This document shows positions 1 through 6,230 of a DNA stretch of 20,236 nt, in pieces (positions within the stretch are counted from its first letter, which is position 1; every line of letters starts with the position of its first letter). Origin of the DNA: Desulfuromonadaceae bacterium (GTDB lineage Bacteria > Desulfobacterota > Desulfuromonadia > Desulfuromonadales > Geopsychrobacteraceae). Made by a program: the position numbers and the translations under genes. The notes under the pieces were generated by a model. The model did no database searches, was not told where the DNA came from, and saw only the letters and a list, made by a program, of their open reading frames with translations. The stretch covers positions 1 to 20,236 of the forward strand of contig WTCI01000179.1 of the NCBI GenBank assembly GCA_013138655.1, given 5' to 3'.

Positions 1-46
1 TTCGCCCGGTACTGTGATAATCGAGGGCTTCTTGACGCATTGACAT
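1..46 (-). CDS. Malic enzyme (malate oxidoreductase, decarboxylating), N-terminal fragment
   Basis: The first 15 codons of a gene that runs off the left edge on the minus strand. The readable peptide is MSMRQEALDYHSTGR. It resembles the conserved N-terminus of bacterial malic enzymes, which often begin M(R)QEALDYH before a PTKP segment that would lie outside this window. These enzymes oxidatively decarboxylate malate to pyruvate with NAD(P) in the cytoplasm. The ATG at 46 is preceded by an AGGAGG ribosome site (plus-strand positions 57-62) at a 10-base spacing, which supports the start. A second ATG two codons in (position 40) is less well placed. With only 15 residues the family call rests on recognition of the N-terminus. 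The reading frame and ribosome site are seen directly. Confidence 0.6.
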   Translation of the reverse strand, partial: MSMRQEALDYHSTGR

Positions 47-62
47 AAGGGTGTGTCCTCCT

Positions 63-482
63 GATAGAGAGTTTTGTTCTGAGACTCTTGAAGTTAAGGG
101 GTTGGGATGAGCATTTCTTGGTTGTTCTGAATCAGCCACAAATTACAATTTGAATAAAAAATTATAGCCGTACTAAAAAAAAGTCAACAAGATTTGCTAC
201 CCAATTAGAATATAACTGCTTTTTCTTCTGACGCAATGCTGGTGCCAAAATTTAGAATATTTTTTTAGTTGTAATATTTCAATAAGTTATGTGCTCTGCG
301 TGCGCCATATGGTAATAATTTAGTTCTAAATGTGGTGAAGATTAGACAGATTGTGGCTAAAATTAGCCTATTAGATGCGGTGAAATTAGCTGAATATACT
401 ATGCGAAATCATACGATCGGTATTTTAATCCTGGATTCCCGGGTTGAGGGGGAAATCATTGCTCTGGACGGGTAATCAACTC
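63..482. other. AT-rich intergenic region between divergent genes
   Basis: About 420 bases separate the ribosome site of the malic enzyme gene from the promoter region of exbB. The stretch is clearly AT-rich with several A/T runs. Apart from the minus-strand promoter candidate at 161-187, I see no convincing gene, RNA or strong terminator. A 47-codon GTG-initiated open frame at 332-475 lacks a ribosome site and is treated as non-coding. The region probably holds regulatory sites for the two divergent transcripts. Confidence 0.6.
161..187 (-). promoter_or_regulatory. Candidate sigma70 promoter for the malic enzyme gene
   Basis: On the minus strand a perfect TATAAT (161-166) follows TTGACT (182-187) after a 15-base spacer. 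That spacer is shorter than the usual 17; a weaker TTGTTG three bases further upstream would give 18. The region is T-rich, as expected for an upstream promoter element. Transcription from here would give a leader of about 110 bases before the ATG at 46. This is a motif match only. Confidence 0.45.
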
Positions 483-511
483 TTGGAGCCTTTTCATCTT
501 TGTGTTATCTT
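483..511 (+). promoter_or_regulatory. Candidate sigma70 promoter for exbB-exbD
   Basis: TTGGAG (483-488) and TATCTT (506-511) are separated by 17 bases, each matching four of six consensus positions. The predicted start near 518 would leave a leader of about 30 bases before the exbB ATG at 550. It is the best-spaced pair in the region, but this is a motif match only. Confidence 0.4.
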
Positions 512-549
512 TTTTAAATTCATTCTGATGGCCTGAGGAATTGTTTGAA

Positions 550-1149
550 ATGCTTGATATTTTTCAAAAAGGTGGCCCATTGATGTACCCGATCCTGATC
601 TGTTCGGTGATTGGTTGGGCAATTTTTCTCGAACGAATCAGGACTTTTTTTCATATTCGGCGCAGTTTCCGTCCCTTATTTGAAGACGTTTGTCGTTTTC
701 TTCAGGAAGATAAACCTCTTGAGGCAGTTTCACTGTGTGAAAGCAGGAACACGCCACTGGCGAATGTTCTGCTGGTCGTTTTGACCAATCGAGGGAATAA
801 CCGGGCACACCTGAAAGAACTCGCTGAAGAGGTGGGTGAGCGTGTATCGATTTCTTTTCAGCGCTATCTCGGTTTGCTCGGAACCATCGCGACCGTCGTG
901 CCTCTGCTTGGCCTGCTTGGTACCGTGCTGGGGATGATCAAGGCATTTAACGTTATTGCAACAGAAGGGGTGGGAACCCCGATGACACTGGGTGGGGGAA
1001 TATCGGAGGCTTTGATTACCACCGCTGCAGGATTATCGGTTGCCGTACCGATGATCCTGCTCCATCGTTACCTTTCCAGCCGTGCTGAACAGTTAACGCT
1101 GGCGTTGGAAGAATTGACCATGCGGGTCGTCGATCTGGTCGGAAGATAA
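550..1149 (+). CDS. exbB: MotA/TolQ/ExbB-family proton channel protein
   Basis: A 199-residue inner-membrane protein of the ExbB/TolQ family. In complex with ExbD it uses proton flow to energise outer-membrane processes such as TonB-dependent uptake. A first transmembrane helix lies at about residues 12-27 (PLMYPILICSVIGWAIFLER). The family's hallmark follows near residues 105-130 (TIATVVPLLGLLGTVLGMI), and a last helix lies around 152-172 after the GGGISEAL segment. I prefer the ATG at 550 because the GAGG at 535-538 is 11 bases away; the in-frame TTG at 541 is too close to it. The exbD partner starts 4 bases after the stop, so the two are almost certainly cotranscribed. No TonB gene is in the window, so the outer-membrane client is unknown. 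TolQ cannot be excluded by sequence alone, but no tol-pal genes are nearby. Confidence 0.9.
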   Translation: MLDIFQKGGPLMYPILICSVIGWAIFLERIRTFFHIRRSFRPLFEDVCRFLQEDKPLEAVSLCESRNTPLANVLLVVLTNRGNNRAHLKELAEEVGERVSISFQRYLGLLGTIATVVPLLGLLGTVLGMIKAFNVIATEGVGTPMTLGGGISEALITTAAGLSVAVPMILLHRYLSSRAEQLTLALEELTMRVVDLVGR

Positions 1150-1153
1150 AGTT

Positions 1154-1567
1154 ATGGGATTTCGTCGTCGCACGATTGAAGAGCCCCGCGTTGAATTGAC
1201 CCCGTTGATCGACGTTGTCTTTTTGTTATTGATTTTCTTTATGATATCAACGACCTTTATTGAAAAACCTGGGCTGAAAATCAATCTTCCCGAGTCCTCT
1301 GCTCAACAGATAAGACAAGACAGTCTGGAGATTCAGGTCTATTTGTCTGCGAACGGTGACATCTATTTAAAACGTGAAAAAATTTCTCTGGCCGATTTAT
1401 TACATGAACTGAACAGCTACGGCGATCGGACAAATAAAATGACTTTTTTACTGATGGCAGACCGGGATGCACTGCACGGCAAAGTCATTCAGTTGATGGA
1501 TGCAGCGAAGATGGCAGGTTTCGCCACCCTGGCAATAGCAACAGATAAACCTGCTGGTTCTAGATAA
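1154..1567 (+). CDS. exbD: ExbD/TolR-family biopolymer transport protein
   Basis: A 137-residue single-pass membrane protein, partner of the ExbB just upstream. A short basic cytoplasmic N-terminus (MGFRRR) is followed by VELTPLIDVVFLLLIFFMI. This is the family's signature, with the proton-carrying aspartate at residue 20 in the transmembrane helix (about 16-36). The remaining ~100 residues form the periplasmic domain typical of ExbD/TolR, including a LLMADRDALHGKVIQLMDAAKMAG segment close to the family's 'D....Y..v......a...G' pattern. The length is normal. The ATG at 1154 has a GGAAG ribosome site at 1140-1144, inside the end of exbB. Loss of the adjacent ExbB would be expected to destabilise it, as is known for the family. 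Confidence 0.92.
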   Translation: MGFRRRTIEEPRVELTPLIDVVFLLLIFFMISTTFIEKPGLKINLPESSAQQIRQDSLEIQVYLSANGDIYLKREKISLADLLHELNSYGDRTNKMTFLLMADRDALHGKVIQLMDAAKMAGFATLAIATDKPAGSR

Positions 1568-1591
1568 ACGGTAAATATCAAAGGTGAAGCG

Positions 1592-2680
1592 ATGAGTAAT
1601 ACCCTGGCAATACTGACCGGAGGTGGTGATTGTCCCGGATTGAATGCCGTCATTCGTGGTGTGGTGCGTTCAGCAGTTGGTTTGCACAATTGGCGAGTGC
1701 TTGGTATCGAGGACGGTTTTGAGGGGCTGATCGGCAAGCTACGCACGCGGGATTTAACCCTTGATTCTGTCAGTGGGATTCTGCCGCGAGGTGGTACGAT
1801 TCTGGGAACCAGTAACCGTGGTAATCCTTTCAGTTATCCGGTGACTGTTAATGGAAAAATTGAACTTCAGGATATCTCCGATAGCGTCTTGCAAGAGTTT
1901 CAAAAGTCGGGTGCCGAGGTTTTGATCGCTGTTGGTGGCGACGGGACTTTAAAAATTGCCCAGGGTCTTTATGAAAAAGGTTTGCCGGTCATCGGCATAC
2001 CGAAAACGATCGATAACGATCTGCGGGCAACGGATGTGACCTTTGGTTATCGAACTGCAGTGGCCATTGTCACCGAAGCTCTCGATCGCCTGCATTCGAC
2101 GGCAGAAAGTCATCATCGGGTTATGGTTGTCGAAGTGATGGGGCGGGATGCCGGCTGGATTGCTCTGGAATCGGGAATTGCCGGTTCAGCAGATGTTATT
2201 TTGATTCCTGAAATCCCTTATTCTGTCGACCGTATCTGTGCCGCAATTGAACAGCGCAGGGGTCGGGGCCGCCGCTTTTCAATTGTGGTCGTTGCAGAAG
2301 GTGCTGTTGCCGCGGAAGGAAACAAGGTCCTGCTACAGACTGCCGCAGAAAATCTTGGTGTTGAACGGCTGGGTGGAATTGGGCATGCTGTAGCACAACA
2401 AATTACTGCTCAGTTGGATATGGAATCCCGGGTCGTGACTTTGGGGCATCTGCAGAGAGGTGGTTCACCGACGCCCTATGATCGGATTCTTGCCTCACGG
2501 TTTGGCGTCAAGGCTGTTGAGCTTATCGCGCAAAAAAAGTTTGGCAGGATGGTCGCGTTGCGCGGGCGCCAAGTTGTTGATGTTGAAATTGTCAGTGCGA
2601 TTTCTCAACTCAACCTGGTTGATCCTGCGGGTGAACTGGTTGCGACAGCTGAATCTCTTGGAATTATGGTCGGTCGTTGA
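1592..2680 (+). CDS. pfkA: 6-phosphofructokinase, probably ATP-dependent
   Basis: A 362-residue phosphofructokinase of the PfkA superfamily. It phosphorylates fructose 6-phosphate to the 1,6-bisphosphate in cytoplasmic glycolysis. Visible motifs are the N-terminal GGGDCPGLN loop (residues 10-18), GGDGT (115-119), PKTIDND (137-143, with D141 as the catalytic base position), MGRDAGWIA and the C-terminal LGHLQRGGSPTPYDR. At the two positions that separate donors, it has Gly (118, equal to E. coli G104) and Lys (138, equal to E. coli G124). Gly at 104 goes with ATP use. The Lys is shared with pyrophosphate enzymes and with the actinobacterial-type ATP enzymes, so ATP is predicted but not certain. 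AAGGTGAA ahead of the ATG serves as the ribosome site. The gene starts 24 bases after exbD and may share its transcript. Confidence 0.92.
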   Translation: MSNTLAILTGGGDCPGLNAVIRGVVRSAVGLHNWRVLGIEDGFEGLIGKLRTRDLTLDSVSGILPRGGTILGTSNRGNPFSYPVTVNGKIELQDISDSVLQEFQKSGAEVLIAVGGDGTLKIAQGLYEKGLPVIGIPKTIDNDLRATDVTFGYRTAVAIVTEALDRLHSTAESHHRVMVVEVMGRDAGWIALESGIAGSADVILIPEIPYSVDRICAAIEQRRGRGRRFSIVVVAEGAVAAEGNKVLLQTAAENLGVERLGGIGHAVAQQITAQLDMESRVVTLGHLQRGGSPTPYDRILASRFGVKAVELIAQKKFGRMVALRGRQVVDVEIVSAISQLNLVDPAGELVATAESLGIMVGR

Positions 2681-2716
2681 TTTTATTTATGATTGTTTAA
2701 AAGTGCAGGGCATCTG

Positions 2717-4741
2717 ATGACAAATATTTTTTCTCTCATTACCGAAAGCAGTGCTGCGAAAAGTACCAGTTCCATTAATCGCAGTGTCCTTTATTCTCTA
2801 GCTGGTCTTTTGCTCGGGGTTTCTGCGCCGATCGGTTGGATGCTGGTGCGTTTGGTTGTGTTTTATGACCCCGCGTTGTCGCTCTGGCAACAGACCATTG
2901 GCAATGTCCTGTTGAGTAACGTCAATATTGCCTTATTTCTTTATATGGGTGGAGGTACGGCCGTAGTCCTGGCGACTTTCGGCTATTTTATCGGTCGGGC
3001 TGCCGAACAAATCCATGCCCGGGCGACTAAACTCAACGAAATGAATATCACTGTAGCCAGCCAGAAAGAGGAGTTTGAACGAAAATATCGTGAATTGAAT
3101 GCCCGTATCGAAAACTTTCACGCGATCAGTGCAGGCATTTTAAAAACCACGGATTTACAGGAGCTGGTTGCTTTAACCGGAAACGGTTTGAGAGAGGTTG
3201 TCGATTATGATCGAGTGAACATCCTCTTAGTTGACCATGAACTCAAAGAGATTCGCCTGTCAAGCTGCCTGAGTCGTGATGGGGCGACAGATACTTCTGT
3301 GACGATACCTCTCGATGATCGGGCTGGTGTTCTCTATAAGACGGTCACTGAGATGCGGCATTATCTGATTGATGATATCGCCCTGATGACCCCTGATTTT
3401 CGGCTTAAACCTCCTTGTGACAGTATTGCAGCCTTGCGTGCAAAATGTTTTCTGGTTTGCCCGGTGATCGTTAGCGGTGTTGTTGAAATGATCATGACCG
3501 TTGATAATAAACTGACTGGGAACCCCTTGGACGAGGACGATGTAGATACCCTCAAACTGTTTGCTTCGCAACTTTCCGGAAGCATCACCCGATTACGCCT
3601 TTTCAGTGCTATCGAATCTTTGACCAAAGAACTGGAACGTACCTTTGGTCAACTCATGCAGTATCGCCAGGACAACCAGATTCTGATCAAAACCCTGAAA
3701 CGTGCATCAGCCTCAACCATTAGGCTGATTGCTGACAATGCCAATTCGGCCGATGTGGTACGTGATACCGTCAATGCCACCCAGTCTGCGTCAACACAGA
3801 TTTCGGCATCGATTGACGAAGTCGGAGAAAGCATCAATCAACTCTCTGAATTTATGGATAAATCGATATCGGCAATGACCGAAATTGCTGCAACCATTAA
3901 AGAAGTTGATGACAACAGTGTCAGTTCAAATGAAATGTCGGAACAGGTGCTGGAGCAGGCAGAAGGTGGTGTGGTTTCGGTTCGGGAAACCGTGACCGGG
4001 CTCAAAGGGATTGCCCGGGGGGTCGCTGAGGCGAACGAAAAAATTGATCAATTGTCGCGTTGTGGAGATGAAATCAACACAATCACAACGGTTATCACGG
4101 AAATCGCGCAAAAAACCAACTTGCTGGCATTAAATGCTGCGATCATCGCGGCGCAAGCCGGTGAGCATGGGCGTTCATTTGCTGTCGTCGCGGAAGAAAT
4201 TCGTGGGCTCTCGCAAAAAACGGCCCATTCTTCAGAAGCAATTACTCAGTTGATTCGTGATATGCACACCAATACCTCTGAGGTTGTGCATCAGGTCTGC
4301 CATGTTGAATCTTTGGTGACACAGGGGGTTGCTCTTGGCGGAAAAACCGAGCAGTCACTGGAGCAGATTTTATCAAGTGCGACGACCGCCAAAGATATGT
4401 CGAAAAATATTCGCCATGCGACCCGCGAAGTTTCCCGGTCTGCTGAATTTGTCACCAATTCAATTGAAGAATTGGGTGAGATGACAGAGCAGGTCTCAAC
4501 TGCTTCTCGTGAACAGGCCCAGGGAGTTCACGGGATTGTCCGTTCGATCGAAGACATCCGCACGATGGCCGATGAGATGGCAAATGTTGCGATACAGCAG
4601 CGTCAGGACAGCCGTGATATTGAGATGGCTGTGGAATCGGTCGCAGATATGTCCAAGCAGATTTTTGACGAAATGGACGCGCGTAGCGTACAGAGCCAAA
4701 CGGTTATTCGCCAATTGAAACAGCTTAAAGAGACGGAATAG
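2717..4741 (+). CDS. Methyl-accepting chemotaxis protein with cytoplasmic GAF sensor domain
   Basis: A 674-residue chemoreceptor. Two hydrophobic helices (about residues 23-50 and 70-94) are joined by only a short loop, so there is no real periplasmic sensor. A coiled segment leads to a GAF domain (about 133-294), the likely ligand- or redox-sensing part. The long C-terminal signalling hairpin has its tip at EIAQKTNLLALNAA (about 461-475) and couples to CheA/CheW. No HAMP domain is obvious and there is no C-terminal CheR-binding pentapeptide (it ends KQLKETE). The tip reads NAAIIAAQAGE where most receptors have NAAVEAARAGE, so two trimer-contact positions are altered (I477, Q480). The ATG at 2717 is chosen because AGGG at 2707-2710 lies 6 bases upstream; an upstream TTG at 2693 has no such site. 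A terminator follows the gene. Confidence 0.93.
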   Translation: MTNIFSLITESSAAKSTSSINRSVLYSLAGLLLGVSAPIGWMLVRLVVFYDPALSLWQQTIGNVLLSNVNIALFLYMGGGTAVVLATFGYFIGRAAEQIHARATKLNEMNITVASQKEEFERKYRELNARIENFHAISAGILKTTDLQELVALTGNGLREVVDYDRVNILLVDHELKEIRLSSCLSRDGATDTSVTIPLDDRAGVLYKTVTEMRHYLIDDIALMTPDFRLKPPCDSIAALRAKCFLVCPVIVSGVVEMIMTVDNKLTGNPLDEDDVDTLKLFASQLSGSITRLRLFSAIESLTKELERTFGQLMQYRQDNQILIKTLKRASASTIRLIADNANSADVVRDTVNATQSASTQISASIDEVGESINQLSEFMDKSISAMTEIAATIKEVDDNSVSSNEMSEQVLEQAEGGVVSVRETVTGLKGIARGVAEANEKIDQLSRCGDEINTITTVITEIAQKTNLLALNAAIIAAQAGEHGRSFAVVAEEIRGLSQKTAHSSEAITQLIRDMHTNTSEVVHQVCHVESLVTQGVALGGKTEQSLEQILSSATTAKDMSKNIRHATREVSRSAEFVTNSIEELGEMTEQVSTASREQAQGVHGIVRSIEDIRTMADEMANVAIQQRQDSRDIEMAVESVADMSKQIFDEMDARSVQSQTVIRQLKQLKETE

Positions 4742-4767
4742 AAGATTCCTTTTCGTCGACTTCGGGA

Positions 4768-4796
4768 AGCCTCTGAATGTGTATCAGGGGCTTTTT
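4768..4796 (+). terminator. Intrinsic terminator after the GAF chemoreceptor gene
   Basis: A 9-base-pair stem (AGCCTCTGA at 4768-4776 with TCAGGGGCT at 4784-4792, one G-T pair) and a 7-base loop are followed by a run of five T. It lies 27 bases after the stop of the chemoreceptor gene and probably ends the exbB-exbD-pfk-mcp transcript. Confidence 0.85.
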
Positions 4797-4799
4797 ATT

Positions 4800-4920
4800 G
4801 GTTTGCCCAGCGGAGCGGGCAACATTGCGCAGCCCGATACCTGGTCAGACCCGTGAGAATGGGGTTAGGGAGCCCGTATGTACGGTTCTGCGGGAGGTGT
4901 GAGGCACACCTCCCGATGTA
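4800..4920 (+). mobile_element. Group II intron-like 3' remnant (domain V/VI-like structures)
   Basis: A compact run of RNA-like structure without coding potential. GAGCCCGTATGTACGGTTC (4870-4888) looks like a shortened domain V of a bacterial group II intron, which normally starts GAGCC and ends GGUUC around a 34-base hairpin. Here the upper stem and the two-base bulge are missing, so splicing activity is not expected. It is preceded by GTGAGAATGGGGTTAG, similar to the usual lead-in, and followed by a perfect 11-pair hairpin with an AGG loop (4891-4915) in the place of domain VI. A further hairpin, TTGCCC...GGGCAA, lies at about 4803-4822. No reverse transcriptase remains. The position right behind an intrinsic terminator is what class IIC introns prefer. 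The resemblance is from recognition, not from a covariance search. Confidence 0.5.
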
Positions 4921-4945
4921 AAAATTTTGGTAAATTGGTCTGACC
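4843..4945. repeat. GGTCAGACC / GGTCTGACC pair flanking the intron-like structures
   Basis: Two 9-base words, GGTCAGACC (4843-4851) and GGTCTGACC (4937-4945), are exact inverted copies of each other and frame the domain V/VI-like hairpins. Each is itself a GGTC-N-GACC palindrome, so they are also near-direct repeats. They could form the base of a long-range stem or be unrelated protein-binding palindromes. The second copy lies 3-11 bases upstream of the -35 box at 4948. Confidence 0.4.
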
Positions 4946-4947
4946 GA

Positions 4948-4976
4948 TTGATTTGTGTCGCTATTTCGGTTAGATT
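4948..4976 (+). promoter_or_regulatory. Candidate sigma70 promoter for the TPR gene
   Basis: TTGATT (4948-4953) and TAGATT (4971-4976) have an ideal 17-base spacer, each matching four of six positions. A start near 4983 would leave about 30 bases before the ATG at 5014. It sits just after the GGTCTGACC palindrome, which could serve as an operator. Motif match only. Confidence 0.4.
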
Positions 4977-5013
4977 CTTGTGTCATTATACCTCTTTAGA
5001 CGGAATTGATATC

Positions 5014-5982
5014 ATGCTGAACGTTGACCAACCCCTGGATCCAGTCGAATACGGTTTCTGGTTGCCGCCGGAAGGAATGACCATTACCACCGGACCGGAT
5101 AACGAAGAGATTGAAATTCCGCAGATCCTTTTGCCGATTCACAAGGCTGAATTAAACGAATCTCCCGATCCTTCGGAAAAAGTCATTGGTGAAGGGATCT
5201 ATGACTATCTACGCCGTTTTCCGGATTGTCCGAATAACAGTGACTATGCGCGTATCCTGAGCGCTGCCTATCCTTTTTATATCTCAGATCTCGGCTCCCA
5301 AATTATTATGCTTGAGGTCAGGGAGGTTGATCCGCTTTACATCCGGCGTAAAATCAGCATGCTGAAAATCCTGGCCCTCCTGGAACCTGAGAATTACGGG
5401 CTGCTGCAACGCATCGGCATTGCCTGTTTTGAGCTGGCAATGATTTACACTGAGTTGATCAACGTGCGGCGTGAGCTGGCGGCCGCGCGACTTTGGCTGG
5501 AAAAAGCTCGGAGAAAACTTCCGGAAGAGATCGGCACATTGAATTATCTCGGCCAGGTTTGCTATTTGACCGGTGCCTATCCACAGGCCAAATTGTACTG
5601 GCAGACCATGTCTGATAGGCTTGACGACGGTGATGTCAAAGTCGAATTGCAACGTCGCATTGAAAAAGTTGCCTCCGGGCAACTGCCCGAGCAGCCTCTG
5701 ATCGACAGCCTTGAAGCCATCGGCATCGCCATGGAACATTATCATGTCGAGGAGTACCCGGAAGCCTGCATGATCATGGAACGCCTGGAAGAAGAAGGCC
5801 GTTTGCCTGATGAACTGCCTAACCCGGAGTTTTTCTACTTTCTCGGACTTTGCCGAGAAAAAACTACCGATCCAGCTGGTGCTTTTGAATCTTACATGAA
5901 AACGCAACAACTTGATCCAGCGCATCAAGCCGCCCAAGAAGGTCTGGACCGTATCACCGATAATAATCGGGAGTTGTCATGA
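5014..5982 (+). CDS. TPR-like tetratricopeptide protein of unknown function
   Basis: A 322-residue soluble protein without a signal peptide or membrane segment. The first ~90 residues are acidic and proline-rich (MLNVDQPLDPVEYGFW). The rest is helical, with paired helices of the tetratricopeptide type, for example around IGTLNYLGQVCYLTGAYPQAKLYW (about 185-207) and a C-terminal PEFFYFLGLCREKTTDPAGAFESYMKTQQLDP. Such repeats usually mediate protein contacts. I do not recognise a named family. The ATG at 5014 is chosen over an upstream in-frame ATG at 4927, which would place the promoter-like segment and part of the intron-like remnant's flank inside the gene; a GGAA at 5002-5005 gives a weak ribosome site. 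Its stop codon overlaps the start of a 59-residue membrane protein as ATGA, pointing to translational coupling. Confidence 0.8.
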   Translation: MLNVDQPLDPVEYGFWLPPEGMTITTGPDNEEIEIPQILLPIHKAELNESPDPSEKVIGEGIYDYLRRFPDCPNNSDYARILSAAYPFYISDLGSQIIMLEVREVDPLYIRRKISMLKILALLEPENYGLLQRIGIACFELAMIYTELINVRRELAAARLWLEKARRKLPEEIGTLNYLGQVCYLTGAYPQAKLYWQTMSDRLDDGDVKVELQRRIEKVASGQLPEQPLIDSLEAIGIAMEHYHVEEYPEACMIMERLEEEGRLPDELPNPEFFYFLGLCREKTTDPAGAFESYMKTQQLDPAHQAAQEGLDRITDNNRELS

Positions 5983-6158
5983 GCGATGTGCATTTTGCCG
6001 ACATTTTATTGATTCTAATTGTTTGCCTGGTGATCTGCATGATCCTCAGCCTGGTTCATCGTGCAAACAAGAAAGCGTCCCGGGATGGTGTTGATCCGGC
6101 AACAGACAAGATCCCCTCTGCGCAAAAAGAGTCGTCGGAAAGCATTGACAGTGAATGA
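5979..6158 (+). CDS. Small single-pass membrane protein (59 aa), unknown
   Basis: A 59-codon frame beginning MSDVHFADILLILIVCLVIC. One transmembrane helix (about residues 7-26, with two Cys) is followed by a basic HRANKKASR stretch and an acidic, serine-rich tail ending SIDSE. The positive-inside rule suggests a periplasmic N-terminus and cytoplasmic tail. The ATG overlaps the stop of the upstream TPR gene by 4 bases (ATGA), which is a strong sign that it is translated, by coupling. I know of no family for it. A role as a membrane anchor or partner for the TPR protein is a reasonable guess, nothing more. Confidence 0.65.
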   Translation: MSDVHFADILLILIVCLVICMILSLVHRANKKASRDGVDPATDKIPSAQKESSESIDSE

Positions 6159-6230
6159 ACTTAGCAGTATATCAATGGCGATTATCATCGTCCGTCCAGG
6201 CATCATTGTAACCCACGCAGGAGAAGACAA

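Noticed and set aside
275..475. Open frame (GTG at 332) ending ...LILDSRVEGEIIALDG, loosely like a DUF4388-type fragment
   Set aside because: No ribosome site, only 47 codons from the GTG, AT-rich intergenic DNA, and the likeness covers too few residues to claim a gene or pseudogene.
529..545. TGGCCTGAGGAATTGT as a sigma54 promoter before exbB
   Set aside because: The GG is present, but the GC expected ten bases later is TG, and the segment is better explained as the exbB ribosome site.
541..549. TTG at 541 as the exbB start
   Set aside because: It lies only 2 bases after the GAGG ribosome site, while the ATG at 550 is at a workable distance.
5284..5937. Minus-strand open frame of 217 codons opposite the TPR gene
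   Set aside because: No family likeness and no ribosome site. The plus frame has TPR-like helices, a promoter and a coupled downstream gene.
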